Source: Spelaeicoccus albus (GTDB lineage: Bacteria; Actinomycetota; Actinomycetes; Actinomycetales; Brevibacteriaceae). From it: a stretch of DNA of 64,000 nt. The notes below the pieces were generated by a model. It did no database searches and had not been told where the DNA came from. It saw only the letters and a list, made by a program, of their open reading frames with translations. Of this stretch, positions 26,064 to 34,870 are shown one piece after another. The DNA lies in NCBI RefSeq assembly GCF_013409065.1, contig NZ_JACBZP010000001.1, positions 496,001-560,000 on the forward strand. Direction: 5' to 3'. A program made the translations under genes and the position numbers. Every line of letters begins with the position of its first letter. The first letter of the stretch is position 1.

Positions 26064-26345
26064 TCAGGCGACGTCGTAGATTCGGATCTCCGGATCGGCC
26101 TGGAGCAAGGGCAAGAGCTCGCGTACGACGTCGTTGGTGAAAAGCTCGCTGGACAGGTACGCCTGAGCATTGTCGCAGGTGTCGAATCCGTGCAGTACTT
26201 GCACGTCCTCTGCGCGAATCAGGAGGTCCTTGCTCGTCGCTCCCGCGATGTTCTCGAGGAACGGGTCGCGGTATTTCTGATACACGGCCGCAGCCGCCTC
26301 TCGGTTCTTGTCTTCTACCTGCAAGGTGATCTGGAGGAATGCCAT
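26064..26345 (-). CDS. Small ABM/ferredoxin-fold monooxygenase-like protein
   Basis: A 93-residue protein of antibiotic-biosynthesis-monooxygenase (ABM, dimeric alpha-beta barrel) type: an opening strand MAFLQITLQVEDKN, a central helix and the strand AEDVQVLHGFDT. Cofactor-free ABM enzymes oxidise quinols or polycyclic phenols, and some are only stress-related. The family call is by fold pattern and is moderate. The start ATG 26345 has GAAAGG upstream. A copy of the operator motif shared with the neighbouring LysR regulon lies about 140 bp upstream, linking it to that regulon. Confidence 0.6.
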   Translation of the reverse strand: MAFLQITLQVEDKNREAAAAVYQKYRDPFLENIAGATSKDLLIRAEDVQVLHGFDTCDNAQAYLSSELFTNDVVRELLPLLQADPEIRIYDVA

Positions 26346-26487
26346 GTCTGGCCGCCTTTCGTTTGTCGTACTACTGGTCGGGTGGCAGCGCCGGCTGAGT
26401 CGCCGGGTCCCATGCGCGAGCGCTGGTTGTTTTCCGACTCTAGGCAGGCGTCTTCCCGTACGGTAGGTCCGCGATGGGCATAGGGAT

Positions 26488-26502
26488 ATACCCGTTGGTT
26501 AT
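26488..26502. promoter_or_regulatory. LysR-type box upstream of the ABM gene (imperfect)
   Basis: ATAC-N7-TTAT, one mismatch from the ATAA-N7-TTAT motif found three more times in this neighbourhood. T26489 and A26501 are spaced as in the LysR T-N11-A core. It lies in the 200-bp gap between the LysR stop and the ABM start. Confidence 0.5.
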
Positions 26503-26545
26503 AGCGTGCACGCGGTCACGAATGCATTTTCGATACCAAGCCCGA

Positions 26546-27445
26546 CTACACCGCTGCCATTTGTTCGACGAGTTCGCGGACTTGGGGCGCGGTGGTCGCG
26601 GTCGGGTTCCAAACGGCTTCGTAAAAGATCTCCACCGTCAATCCCTCGTCGTCGGTCATATACCGATGCGGAGATTCCGGAGAGGAAAGCTTCGATTCCG
26701 GCAGCAGGGCCGCCCCAAGTCCCAGCTGGGCCCAGTCCTCCAATACCCGGTAGCCGGAAGCCGCACCGGAATACTCGTGCAGGGGCAGCCCATTGTCCGC
26801 GAACAAGTCGCGGGTGAACTTCGTCAGCCCGCAGGTATCGGGCACGAGGATCATTTCGTGGCCGGTGATTTCCGGAAGCGGGATAGTTGCGTCGTCGTCC
26901 GACCGCGGCGCGGTCGGTTCGATGTACACCATCCTTTCCGAATCCACCACACGGTGCTCGAATCGGCCCAGCGGCTCGACCGAGGGGACAACCATCACGT
27001 CGATCTCGCCGCTGACGAGCGCACTTCGCAGGTAGGCTAAATCGGCCTCCCGAAGCACGAGCTGTTTTGACCAGCCGCCGGATTCGGCCGCCTTTGCCGC
27101 TTCATACGCGCGGCCGACCAGCGCCGAATTGATCAGAGGGGAAACTCCCACCCGCAAAACATCGTCGGCTGACGGACGCCATCGGTTCATCTCGATCGTG
27201 ATGCCGTCGACGGCGTCCAGCGCACTTTCGATGCGGGGCAAGATGGCCTCGCCGAAGTCCGTGAGCGTAACGCCGCGCGGCGACCGAGCAAAGAGCTCGT
27301 TACCCAGATACTCTTCCAGCTTGGCAACACCGTTCGACAGCGCCGGCTGGGTCACTCCATACGCGCGGGCAGCAGCGCTGAATGACCCGCATTCCGCTAC
27401 CTCCCGGACATACCGGAACGCTTCCAGGTTCATTCGATCCGCCAT
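26546..27445 (-). CDS. LysR-family transcriptional regulator
   Basis: A 299-residue LysR protein with an N-terminal HTH (MNLEAFRYVREVAECGSFSA, TQPALSNGVAKLEEYLG) and an effector-binding domain. It lies between the ABM gene and the alcohol dehydrogenase gene on the same strand. A 15-bp box overlaps its own start codon, consistent with autoregulation, and identical patterns occur twice in the ADH/MFS divergent promoter. The likely effector is the substrate or toxin handled by the dehydrogenase and exporter; it is unknown. Confidence 0.87.
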   Translation of the reverse strand: MADRMNLEAFRYVREVAECGSFSAAARAYGVTQPALSNGVAKLEEYLGNELFARSPRGVTLTDFGEAILPRIESALDAVDGITIEMNRWRPSADDVLRVGVSPLINSALVGRAYEAAKAAESGGWSKQLVLREADLAYLRSALVSGEIDVMVVPSVEPLGRFEHRVVDSERMVYIEPTAPRSDDDATIPLPEITGHEMILVPDTCGLTKFTRDLFADNGLPLHEYSGAASGYRVLEDWAQLGLGAALLPESKLSSPESPHRYMTDDEGLTVEIFYEAVWNPTATTAPQVRELVEQMAAV

Positions 27446-27458
27446 AACAACAGCTTAT
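27444..27458. promoter_or_regulatory. LysR-type box overlapping the LysR start codon
   Basis: ATAACAACAGCTTAT, i.e. ATAA-N7-TTAT, with T27445 and A27457 in T-N11-A register. It overlaps the ATG of the LysR gene (27445-27443), so binding would directly block its own expression. Confidence 0.65.
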
Positions 27459-27486
27459 TACTGCGCTCAAGCGGGCGCCTGCGCCA

Positions 27487-28509
27487 TCAGCCGGCGAGCG
27501 CAGGTTCATCGGTGAGCACGTTCCGGTATCGCACAGTCCCTTCGCGTAGCCGAGCAATCGCGTCGGCCGCGTCGTCCAAGGCGTACACCCGAGTCACGGG
27601 ACGTATGCCGGTGACAAGAGCGAAACGCATAGCCTCTTCGATGTCGCGCGGAGACCCGGTGAGCTGGCCGGTGATTTTCACTCCCATCCCCATCAATTTG
27701 CTCACCGGAATACTGACGGCTGACGGGTCCGACCCGATAAAGGTGATTTGGCCATACACGCGCAGCCCCGCCAGCAGGCTTTCCCCGACGGCAGCACTCG
27801 GTGCGGTATTGAGAATCAGATCTGCTCCTCCGGCAGCACGCAAGGCCTCGCCCGGATCTTCGGTGCCGGTGTCGATGAAGTGGTGCGCGCCCAGCGACAA
27901 GACATCGCCTTCACGGTCCGCTCCGCGTGCCATCGCGATGACCTCGTACCCCATTTTGGCCGCGAACTGTACGGCCAAGTGCCCAAGGCCGCCCACCCCA
28001 AGCACGGCGACGCGCCGTCCGACAGGCAGGTGTGCCCAGCGCACGGCGTTGAAAGTTGTCACTCCGGCGCATCCCATGGGGGCCGCCTGCGTGAAGCTCA
28101 GCTCGTCGGGGATGGAAAACAGCGCGGCGGCCGGCACGATGACCATGTCGGCCCATCCGCCCGGATAAGAAATACCGGGAGTACGGCGCTGTGCGCAGTG
28201 CACGACGTCCCCGCTTCGGCAAAAATCGCACTCTCCGCAGCTTCCGCCGAACCAGCCCACGCCTACCCGGCCGCCCGGTCGCCACCCTTGAACGCCGGGT
28301 CCGATCGCATCGACAACGCCCGCAATTTCATGCCCCGGCGTGAGCACGGAGTCGGGGTCGGCGCCGTCAATAGTCTGAATATCGTTACCGCACATCCCGC
28401 AGGCCATGACACGCACGCGGACTTCGCCGGGGCCCGGGTCCGGCACGTCGACGGCTTCCCGTCGAATCTGCGATGCGCCCCCGCGGATTCTGATTGCCGA
28501 TCCCTTCAT
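27487..28509 (-). CDS. Zinc-dependent alcohol dehydrogenase (MDR family)
   Basis: A 340-residue medium-chain dehydrogenase. Catalytic-zinc ligands are in ACGMCGND (Cys40) and TPGHE (His60, Glu61). The structural zinc site is CGECDFC plus Cys105 (C-x2-C-x2-C-x7-C). The NAD(P)-binding motif is VLGVGGLGHLAVQFA. It resembles NADP-dependent cinnamyl-alcohol/aldehyde reductases (CAD/YjgB type) that interconvert alcohols and aldehydes. The start is ATG 28509; a longer reading would run into the promoter region. It is divergent from the MFS gene, with two LysR boxes between, and upstream of LysR. Confidence 0.85.
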   Translation of the reverse strand: MKGSAIRIRGGASQIRREAVDVPDPGPGEVRVRVMACGMCGNDIQTIDGADPDSVLTPGHEIAGVVDAIGPGVQGWRPGGRVGVGWFGGSCGECDFCRSGDVVHCAQRRTPGISYPGGWADMVIVPAAALFSIPDELSFTQAAPMGCAGVTTFNAVRWAHLPVGRRVAVLGVGGLGHLAVQFAAKMGYEVIAMARGADREGDVLSLGAHHFIDTGTEDPGEALRAAGGADLILNTAPSAAVGESLLAGLRVYGQITFIGSDPSAVSIPVSKLMGMGVKITGQLTGSPRDIEEAMRFALVTGIRPVTRVYALDDAADAIARLREGTVRYRNVLTDEPALAG

Positions 28510-28597
28510 ACGCGGTGCGCCCCGCTTCTGTGATTGCCCATGCTTCCAGCTTAGGAGTCCGGCGACCCACGTGCCGAGAGTGAGCACAATTCCAGCG

Positions 28598-28612
28598 ATA
28601 AGCAGTTGTTAT
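28598..28612. promoter_or_regulatory. LysR-type box 1 in the ADH/MFS divergent promoter
   Basis: ATAAGCAGTTGTTAT, i.e. ATAA-N7-TTAT, with T28599 and A28611 in T-N11-A register. It lies 89 bp from the dehydrogenase start. The 302-bp gap between the two genes holds no coding sequence that I recognise. Confidence 0.6.
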
Positions 28613-28689
28613 GGGCTGGAGATATCGCCGACCGCGAAGCCGACGACTAGCCGTCCGGAGAGCCACGAGGACGTCCAACCGCAAAGGCT

Positions 28690-28704
28690 ATAACGTTCCG
28701 TTAT
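28690..28704. promoter_or_regulatory. LysR-type box 2 in the ADH/MFS divergent promoter
   Basis: ATAACGTTCCGTTAT, a perfect palindrome outside its central three bases, again ATAA-N7-TTAT, with T28691 and A28703 in T-N11-A register. It lies 107 bp before the MFS start. Confidence 0.7.
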
Positions 28705-28811
28705 GCCTGCGTGCGCGCAGCGCGGTGGAATCGGCCGATTCGCCAACATAAAGTCGGTTGGCGTCCCGCGCACTTCGGCGCGCCGATCGAAGCAGATGGA
28801 GAAAGACACCC

Positions 28812-30131
28812 GTGCACCAGGCAGAGCGGTTGAGGAAACTCACTGACGAGCGCAATGCGCTGACGACGCATCGGGTGCAGCGGCGGACGCTGACGGTTTT
28901 GGCCGTCAGTCAGGTCGTCGGCACTGTCGGAGTCGGCATCGCACCGTCCATTGGCGTGCTTTTGGCCGGGCAGGTCACGCACAGCGAAGCGTGGGCGGGG
29001 CTTGCCCGCACGGCAAGCACGCTGGGGGCCGCGATCTTCGGGCTGCCGCTCGGGGCCCTGGCCCAGAGATTCGGACGCCGAAGCGCTTTGTCGGTCGGCT
29101 GGTGGACTGCCGCCCTCGGATCCATCGTGTTGGTCGCCGCCGCCCAATGGAGCCTGGTCGTGCCGCTCTTCGGCGGCCTGTTGCTGATCGGGGCGGGGTC
29201 TGCAGTGTCATTGCAATCCCGATTCGCCGCGACCGACATGGCGCAGCCGCATCACAAGGCCCGGGCGCTTGCCTTAGTGGTCTGGATTGGAACGATCGGC
29301 AATGTTCTGGGGCCCAATCTCGGCGTGCCCGGGGAGCTTGTGCACGCGGCGACGGGACTGACCGTTTTCGCCGCAGCGTTCTTGATCGCGGGGATCTGCC
29401 TGGCGCTCGCCGGCTGTCTCATCTTCGGGCTGTTGCGACCCGACCCGCTGCTGGAATTGCACAAGGCCGCATCGGCTCCAACGGCGAACATCCCGGCGTC
29501 CGAGAATTCGGCTATCGGTCGGCGGCGCGGCAGCGGAATGCGAATCGTTTTTTCCGAGCTGTCGGGCAATCGCCCGGCTGCGCTCGCCCTTGTCGCGATC
29601 CTGACGGCACAGGTCGTGATGGTCTCGATGATGACCATGGCGCCTGTCCACGTCACCGATATCGGCGGATCGGTCACTATCGTGGGAATGACGATCAGCC
29701 TGCACATTGCGGGAATGTACGGGCTCTCACCCGTCGTGGGCGTGATGGCGGACCGCTTGGGTCACAAGTTGACGATGGGGGTGGGCCTGGTGATCTTTCT
29801 TACCTCGCTCGTGAGCGGGATACTGTTCGCTCACGATCGCATGTGGATCGCCGTATCGCTGATCCTGTTGGGGCTGGGCTGGTCATTCGTCAATGTCACG
29901 GGCTCTGCTTTGTTCAGCGGCGTCATTTCGGCGCAGTCCAGAGCGTCGGCGCAAGGAAGCTCGGACGCAATGGCGAATCTGCTCGGCGCCACTGCTGCGT
30001 TCATCGCCGGGCCGCTGCTGGCCGCCACCAATTACACAATTCTGTCTCTGTGCGCGATCGTCGTGATGGTGCCGCTGGCGATACTGCTGCTCATCACCCG
30101 CACCGCGCGGTCGGCGCGCTGCGCCGTCTAA
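28812..30131 (+). CDS. MFS transporter (drug/metabolite exporter type)
   Basis: A 439-residue major-facilitator protein with 12 predicted membrane segments. An inter-TM2/3 motif A-like GLPLGALAQRFGRRSAL and its repeat GVMADRLGHKLTMG in the second half are visible. It starts at GTG 28812 with GGAG at 28798-28801; the residues that would precede it lack membrane or family signals. It is divergent from the zinc alcohol dehydrogenase across two LysR boxes and followed 48 bp later by the CMD gene, forming a likely two-gene operon. Probably an exporter of the compound sensed by LysR. Confidence 0.82.
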   Translation: MHQAERLRKLTDERNALTTHRVQRRTLTVLAVSQVVGTVGVGIAPSIGVLLAGQVTHSEAWAGLARTASTLGAAIFGLPLGALAQRFGRRSALSVGWWTAALGSIVLVAAAQWSLVVPLFGGLLLIGAGSAVSLQSRFAATDMAQPHHKARALALVVWIGTIGNVLGPNLGVPGELVHAATGLTVFAAAFLIAGICLALAGCLIFGLLRPDPLLELHKAASAPTANIPASENSAIGRRRGSGMRIVFSELSGNRPAALALVAILTAQVVMVSMMTMAPVHVTDIGGSVTIVGMTISLHIAGMYGLSPVVGVMADRLGHKLTMGVGLVIFLTSLVSGILFAHDRMWIAVSLILLGLGWSFVNVTGSALFSGVISAQSRASAQGSSDAMANLLGATAAFIAGPLLAATNYTILSLCAIVVMVPLAILLLITRTARSARCAV

Positions 30132-30179
30132 TGGCCGCTCGAGGCCGAAAACCGTCATCGCAGAAGCAAAGGAGAACTC

Positions 30180-30704
30180 ATGAGTACCGTACGTGTCACG
30201 CCGTGGAGTGAAGAGGACTTCCCCGCTCCGCCTGCTGATCTTCTGGCCGGGATGCAGGGGCGCAGACCAAATGGCGAACTCATCGGTATCGACCGCGTGC
30301 TGTTACGCAGCGCGCCGTTGGCGACGGGATGGAACGGCTTGCTGGGCCGCGTTCGTGCCGAGTTCGTCCTCGACCTGGAACTTCGTGAATTGATCATGCT
30401 CCGCGTTGCCGCACTCAACGGTGCCGACTTCGAATGGGGCGTGCACTACCCCGCTTACTTGGACGCCGGCGGCACCGATGAAAAGAGCGAGGCGTTGAAG
30501 CAATCGGAGATCGCCGAGCTGTTCAACGAAAAGGAACACGCGCTGCTGACTCTCACCGATCAGTCCACGAGGCAGGTCCGAGTTGACGCGGCCGTCGTCG
30601 AAAATCTGAAGGACCTTTTCGGCGAGCAGCAAACCGTCGAGGCCGTCGCGACGGTAGCCGCCTACAACATGGTTTCGCGTTTTTTGGTTGCCCTAGCTAT
30701 CTGA
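30180..30704 (+). CDS. Carboxymuconolactone decarboxylase (CMD)-family protein
   Basis: A 174-residue all-helical CMD/AhpD-like protein. The core ELIMLRVAALNGADFEWGVH corresponds to the CMD motif, but the AhpD CxxC is absent (the region reads DFEWGVH). A thiol peroxidase role is therefore unlikely, and a decarboxylase, hydratase or binding role is left open. An AAGGAG ribosome-binding site precedes ATG 30180. It follows the MFS gene in the same LysR-associated unit, suggesting a role in turnover of an aromatic or cyclic compound. Confidence 0.75.
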   Translation: MSTVRVTPWSEEDFPAPPADLLAGMQGRRPNGELIGIDRVLLRSAPLATGWNGLLGRVRAEFVLDLELRELIMLRVAALNGADFEWGVHYPAYLDAGGTDEKSEALKQSEIAELFNEKEHALLTLTDQSTRQVRVDAAVVENLKDLFGEQQTVEAVATVAAYNMVSRFLVALAI

Positions 30705-30760
30705 CTGCCGGCGCACTCGCCTGAATCGAGGTCACCGCCGCGGTGATCCGACGCAGGCGA

Positions 30761-31933
30761 TCACGGGTCCAGGCCGGCGCGGTGCTTGGCGGCCAGCACC
30801 TTTAACGCCGACGTGTTGATCTTGGACCGGAAGTGCGGGCGCATCTTCGCCCGGTGGATCAACGCTGCCGTCATCGGCTTTGCCTGGCTCGGTTTCGCCG
30901 TGAGGATCATGTTGCCGCCGGCCTTGATGAAATCAACTGCCCGCTCACCCGGCGACCACTTGGCCACTTGCTTGGCCCTGCCGAGGTCGTCGCTGATCTC
31001 TACGCCCGTGAAGTTCAGGTCTTCTCGCAACATCGTGTGCATGATCGTGTACGAGAACACACCGGGATGCTTTTTATCGATCTTGTTGTAGTAGGCGCTG
31101 GAGATCATCACGAATTGCGCGCCGGCCTTCACGCCCACCTCGAACGGCTTCACGGTGGAGCCGTGCCGCGTGGTCACGCGATCGCGGACGCCGGACGATG
31201 TGTCGGTATTGCGCCGCACGCGTCCAAGGCCCGGGAAGTGTTTGATGGCGACCTGTTCGCCGGCCGCGCGCATGCCGTTGGCGAACGCCGTGCCCTTCAT
31301 CGCGACCTTGTGCGGCGGATGCCCGAATTCGCGGTGATAATAGCCGATCGGCTTGTTCTTCCGGTTCAGGTGTTTGCTGACGGTGTCCATCACCGGAGCG
31401 AGGTTGAGGTTGACGCCTGCCCGACGCAACTGGCTTCCCCACGTCTTGGCATGCGACTTGATCGTGAAGTTGTACCAGGTGCCTTGATGGAGTGCCGTGG
31501 GCATATCGCTGAACCCCTTGCCCTGGAGGACTTGCACCTCACCCCCTTCTTGATCGACGGCGATATACATCGGTGAGTTTGCCGTCGCAGCCTTGGTGGC
31601 GAGTTTTTGTATATTCCGCGCACCGTGTTTGTGCGCGGCGATGCTGTGCCTGTCGCGCCCTTCCAAGTAGATCGAACCGGCGTGATATTTCGTCACCGCC
31701 TTCTTCGCCGCATTGGAAAGGTGGCCGGCCGGCGTGCCGACCATGAGCAGTTGTCCAACCCGCTGAGCGAGCGTCATCTTCTCCAGTTCTGCCCGTGGAC
31801 CCGGTGCACGTGCCGCCGAGCGGGCGCTGACGAGGCCGGGGCGCGTCGCCACGGCCGGTGCGGCACCGATGCCGCCGGCAACGATGGGGACTGTGAGTAC
31901 TAAAGCAAGCAATCCATGATGAGCTGACAACAT
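30761..31933 (-). CDS. Secreted glycoside hydrolase family 3 protein (beta-N-acetylglucosaminidase-like)
   Basis: A 390-residue GH3 protein with an N-terminal signal peptide (LLALVLTVPIVAGGIGAAPA). The barrel has the GH3 order: QRVGQLLMVGTPAG, YIAVDQEGGEVQVL, LNLAPVMDT, EQVAIKHFPGLGRVRRNTD and the nucleophile Asp in GVEISDDLG. In NagZ-type enzymes the loop after KHFPG contains His and a DSH motif acting as acid/base; here it reads LGRVRRNTDTSSG, so that dyad is missing. A role in peptidoglycan or surface-polymer trimming is likely but the activity is uncertain. It is 57 bp downstream of the DUF4232 gene. Confidence 0.8.
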   Translation of the reverse strand: MLSAHHGLLALVLTVPIVAGGIGAAPAVATRPGLVSARSAARAPGPRAELEKMTLAQRVGQLLMVGTPAGHLSNAAKKAVTKYHAGSIYLEGRDRHSIAAHKHGARNIQKLATKAATANSPMYIAVDQEGGEVQVLQGKGFSDMPTALHQGTWYNFTIKSHAKTWGSQLRRAGVNLNLAPVMDTVSKHLNRKNKPIGYYHREFGHPPHKVAMKGTAFANGMRAAGEQVAIKHFPGLGRVRRNTDTSSGVRDRVTTRHGSTVKPFEVGVKAGAQFVMISSAYYNKIDKKHPGVFSYTIMHTMLREDLNFTGVEISDDLGRAKQVAKWSPGERAVDFIKAGGNMILTAKPSQAKPMTAALIHRAKMRPHFRSKINTSALKVLAAKHRAGLDP

Positions 31934-31990
31934 TCTTCTCCCTTGCCGATCTTTGTCTCCGGAAAATTCCGCACCGCCTCGCGTGAGCGA

Positions 31991-32773
31991 TCAGTGCGAG
32001 CGGCCGACGGCGGACACGCTCATCTGCGGACCCGATTCCAGGGAGCGCTGGCAGGCTTCGACCTTGAACGGTACGTACACCGAGGTGCGCGAGCCGGGCG
32101 GGTAGACCCGCAAACCGTCGGCGGTCGTCGGCGCGCATTCCTTCGCGTCGTAGTTACCGGCCTCACCGATCCGGACCAATGCCGTGGTGGTGCCGCCCGG
32201 CTTGAGCACCACCCGCTTGGTGGAGCTCGACATCCGCTGCGCCGGATCTCCGAGTTGGGTGCCGTTGCCCTTGCCGACGAACGACACTCCGGGGTGCCCG
32301 TCGAGAACACAGGCGGACGACGCTTCGTTTCGGAAGGTCAACAAGATGTAGCGGCTGCCGGCGGTACCGCCGCCTTCAGGCACCCGGGTGCCGACATTGA
32401 GACGGTTCGAGCGACATCTGCTCGTCGATCCGTGCCGCGACGACGGGGACGCGGGCGCACTGGACGACGCGCCCGGGTCGGTCGTGGAGCGATCCGAGGT
32501 ATCGGGGGAGGTCGCGGACGGGCTCGGCGCGCTCGGACTTGGCGCGGACGAGATGGACGCGTCCGGACTGGACGGCGACGGGCTGGACGTCGCGGTGGCA
32601 CCGGGCGACGGCAGGTTCACCGACGAAGGGCCGCTGCTCCCCTGCGAAGTCTTGAGGCCGTTGGCGCTGCATCCGACCAGCATGACGGTCAGGAGGACGG
32701 CGCCGAGCGTCGCCAACGGCATGGACGATCGCATGGATCGCCGGCTTTCGGGCTTGGGTGTATTTGTCATCAT
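31991..32773 (-). CDS. DUF4232 lipoprotein
   Basis: A 260-residue secreted lipoprotein. The signal peptide LATLGAVLLTVMLVGC ends in a lipobox; about 90 Ser/Pro/Thr-rich residues form a cell-wall-spanning linker; the C-terminal domain of about 130 residues has the DUF4232 pattern (LLTFRNEASSACVLDGHPGV, later YVPFKVEACQRS). The function of DUF4232 is unknown. Start codons 32773 and 32770 are adjacent ATGs. It lies 98 bp downstream of the histidine kinase gene and may be a target or sensor partner of that two-component system. Confidence 0.8.
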   Translation of the reverse strand: MMTNTPKPESRRSMRSSMPLATLGAVLLTVMLVGCSANGLKTSQGSSGPSSVNLPSPGATATSSPSPSSPDASISSAPSPSAPSPSATSPDTSDRSTTDPGASSSAPASPSSRHGSTSRCRSNRLNVGTRVPEGGGTAGSRYILLTFRNEASSACVLDGHPGVSFVGKGNGTQLGDPAQRMSSSTKRVVLKPGGTTTALVRIGEAGNYDAKECAPTTADGLRVYPPGSRTSVYVPFKVEACQRSLESGPQMSVSAVGRSH

Positions 32774-32871
32774 GCCGACAACGGTAGCGACGCCAAATCT
32801 CGGGTGCCGCACGGTCGATTCACGGTCGGATCTCAATTGCTTGTGCAGTTCGTGACCCGGCTGTGAGGTGG

Positions 32872-34137
32872 TTACCGATTTGCCGGCTCGGCCCCGTCGT
32901 CCGGAAGCAGCAGTGCTATTCGAGCGCCCCCGTCGGGATGGTTGCTGAACGAGAGCGACGCGCCCAGCACTTCGGCCTGTCCGGCGGCGATCACGAGTCC
33001 CAGACCGTTGCCGTCCGCCCCGCCGTGGCGGGCGCTCCGGAACCGTCTGGGGCCCTCCGACAAGATCGTCTCGTCGAATCCGGGACCGTGATCGCGCACC
33101 ACGACCGTCCGATTCCGCACGGCGACTTCGACCGGTGAACGGCCGTGCAAAACGGCGTTGCGGATCAAATTGCTCACTATTCGTTCGAGGCGGCGCGGAT
33201 CGGTGAAGACCGTCCCGCTGTCGTCGGCACCGACAGTGACGGCACCGTCGGGGTATTCGCCCGAGGCTTCGCCCCGGGCGACGATGTGCTCGACCGTCTC
33301 GCCCAGTTCGATTTGTTCAAACTCGGCCTTCTCGGCGCCCCTGTCCAGGCGGGACACCTCGAGAAGGTCCTCGACCAGGCGGCGTAGCGCTTCCGAACGG
33401 TCCCGGACCAGCTGTGCCGGGCGCGAGTCGTCGAGCAAAGCGGCAGCCGTCATCAGGCCGGTCACGGGCGTGCGCAAGTCGTGGGCGACGTCGGCGCTGA
33501 ACCGTTGTTCCGCGTTGAGCCTGGAGGCGAGCCGATCGGCCAGAGTGTCGACGGCGTCCGCGAGATCTCCTACCTCGTCGCGACGGCGGCCCACCACCCG
33601 CCGCAACGAGATCGGGTCGCCGCCGGCCGCCATGCCGCGGGCCGTGCGGGCCGCCACCCGGAGACGGCGCGCCAGCTGGTTGGCTGAAAGTGCCCCCACT
33701 AACATCGCCAGCAACACCGTGATGCCGCCGGCAACGATGAGCGCACGATCGACTGCCCGCACGTCGCCGTCCACCGCTTTGAAAGTCCGCTTGGTGCTCA
33801 GCACCGTGTCGCCGGCACGCCCGGCCGCCCACACGGTTCGCACCCGTTGTCCGCGTACCAAGGTTCCGTGCGCGCCGTCCCGACGAACCGCCGCACGCAG
33901 CTCATCGGGCAGCGCGCCGTCATCGGCTTTCGCGTCAAAGCTCAGTAGCCCCGTCGATTGGTAGATCTCGACGGCGGCCTCGATCCGCCCGGCCGCGGCC
34001 GCACGCGCATCGGAGACCCTATTGGCCACGACCAGATAGTGGACCGCGGCGCCGAGCACGACGACTGCCGCCAGCACGATCACCGCGATGGTGACGGCAA
34101 TTCGAACGCGAAGACCCGTGCGAACCCGAGCTGCCAC
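32872..34137 (-). CDS. Sensor histidine kinase (HAMP-HisKA-HATPase)
   Basis: A 421-residue sensor kinase. It has two membrane helices (about 11-35 and 132-152) flanking an extracytoplasmic sensing segment of about 95 residues, a HAMP domain (about 153-205), a HisKA domain with phospho-acceptor His219 in SADVAHDLRTPVTG, and a HATPase domain with N-box NLIRNAVLHG and G-box DHGPGFDE. The start is GTG 34137, two bases after the response regulator stop; a longer reading would overlap that gene. It pairs with the adjacent OmpR-type regulator. The signal is unknown; its position downstream of the arsenic genes suggests envelope or toxic-metal stress. Confidence 0.88.
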   Translation of the reverse strand: MAARVRTGLRVRIAVTIAVIVLAAVVVLGAAVHYLVVANRVSDARAAAAGRIEAAVEIYQSTGLLSFDAKADDGALPDELRAAVRRDGAHGTLVRGQRVRTVWAAGRAGDTVLSTKRTFKAVDGDVRAVDRALIVAGGITVLLAMLVGALSANQLARRLRVAARTARGMAAGGDPISLRRVVGRRRDEVGDLADAVDTLADRLASRLNAEQRFSADVAHDLRTPVTGLMTAAALLDDSRPAQLVRDRSEALRRLVEDLLEVSRLDRGAEKAEFEQIELGETVEHIVARGEASGEYPDGAVTVGADDSGTVFTDPRRLERIVSNLIRNAVLHGRSPVEVAVRNRTVVVRDHGPGFDETILSEGPRRFRSARHGGADGNGLGLVIAAGQAEVLGASLSFSNHPDGGARIALLLPDDGAEPANR

Positions 34138-34139
34138 GA

Positions 34140-34844
34140 TCAGCGAGCCAGCTTGTAGCCAAAGCCGCGGACCGTCTCGATGCGCTCTGCTCCGATCTTG
34201 GCGCGCAATCGTTGGACGTGCACTGTCACGACGTGACTGTCGTCGGCCCACTCGTCGTACTCCCAGACTCGGGAGAGCAACGTACGCGACGAGACAACAG
34301 CACCGTGAGCGTCGACCAGCTCGAGGAAGAGCCGCATCTCGGTCGGAGTCAACGCCAGAAGCCGCCCGTCCCGGCGCACTTGCAATGCCGCCCGATCCAA
34401 CGTCACGTCGCCAAATGTTTCGGTGACGGCCGCGCCGGCGGCGGACTCCGGTTCCGGAGGTTCGGCACGACGGAGCACGCTGCGCAGCCTGGCCAGCAGC
34501 ACCTGGATGTCGAACGGCTTCGTGACGTAGTCGTCGGCGCCGGCCTCGAGCCCGCTCACGATGTCGATCGCGTCAGTACGCGCCGAAATCAGCACGTACG
34601 GAGTGTTTGCGCGTTCGCGGACGCGGCGGCAGAGCGTCACGCCGTCCATGCCCGGAAGCATGATGTCGCTGAGCACCAGGTCGAACGGCTTGCCGTGCGG
34701 CGCACGGTACGCCTCCCACGCGTCCAGCCCGTCGACGACCCAGGTGACGTCGTACCTGTGCCGCTCCAAGTTGAGTTTGGTTGCCTCGCCGATCACGAGA
34801 TCGTCCTCTACCAGCAACAGGCGGGGTGATTCCTCAGTCTCCAT
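34140..34844 (-). CDS. OmpR-family response regulator
   Basis: A 234-residue two-domain regulator. Receiver: acidic pair in LLLVEDDLV, phospho-acceptor Asp60 in LVLSDIMLPG, Lys109 in YVTKPF. C-terminal winged helix: LALTPTEMRLFLELVDA, SHVVTVHVQRLRAKIG and RGFGYKLA. The start is taken as ATG 34844; an in-frame TTG at 34874 overlaps the stop of the ArsO-Arr gene (TTGA) and is a credible alternative. The gap to the ArsO-Arr gene is at most 26 bp, so co-transcription with the arsenic genes is likely. Confidence 0.9.
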   Translation of the reverse strand: METEESPRLLLVEDDLVIGEATKLNLERHRYDVTWVVDGLDAWEAYRAPHGKPFDLVLSDIMLPGMDGVTLCRRVRERANTPYVLISARTDAIDIVSGLEAGADDYVTKPFDIQVLLARLRSVLRRAEPPEPESAAGAAVTETFGDVTLDRAALQVRRDGRLLALTPTEMRLFLELVDAHGAVVSSRTLLSRVWEYDEWADDSHVVTVHVQRLRAKIGAERIETVRGFGYKLAR

Positions 34845-34870
34845 CGATTCCAGGATAGTCACAGCCTCGA

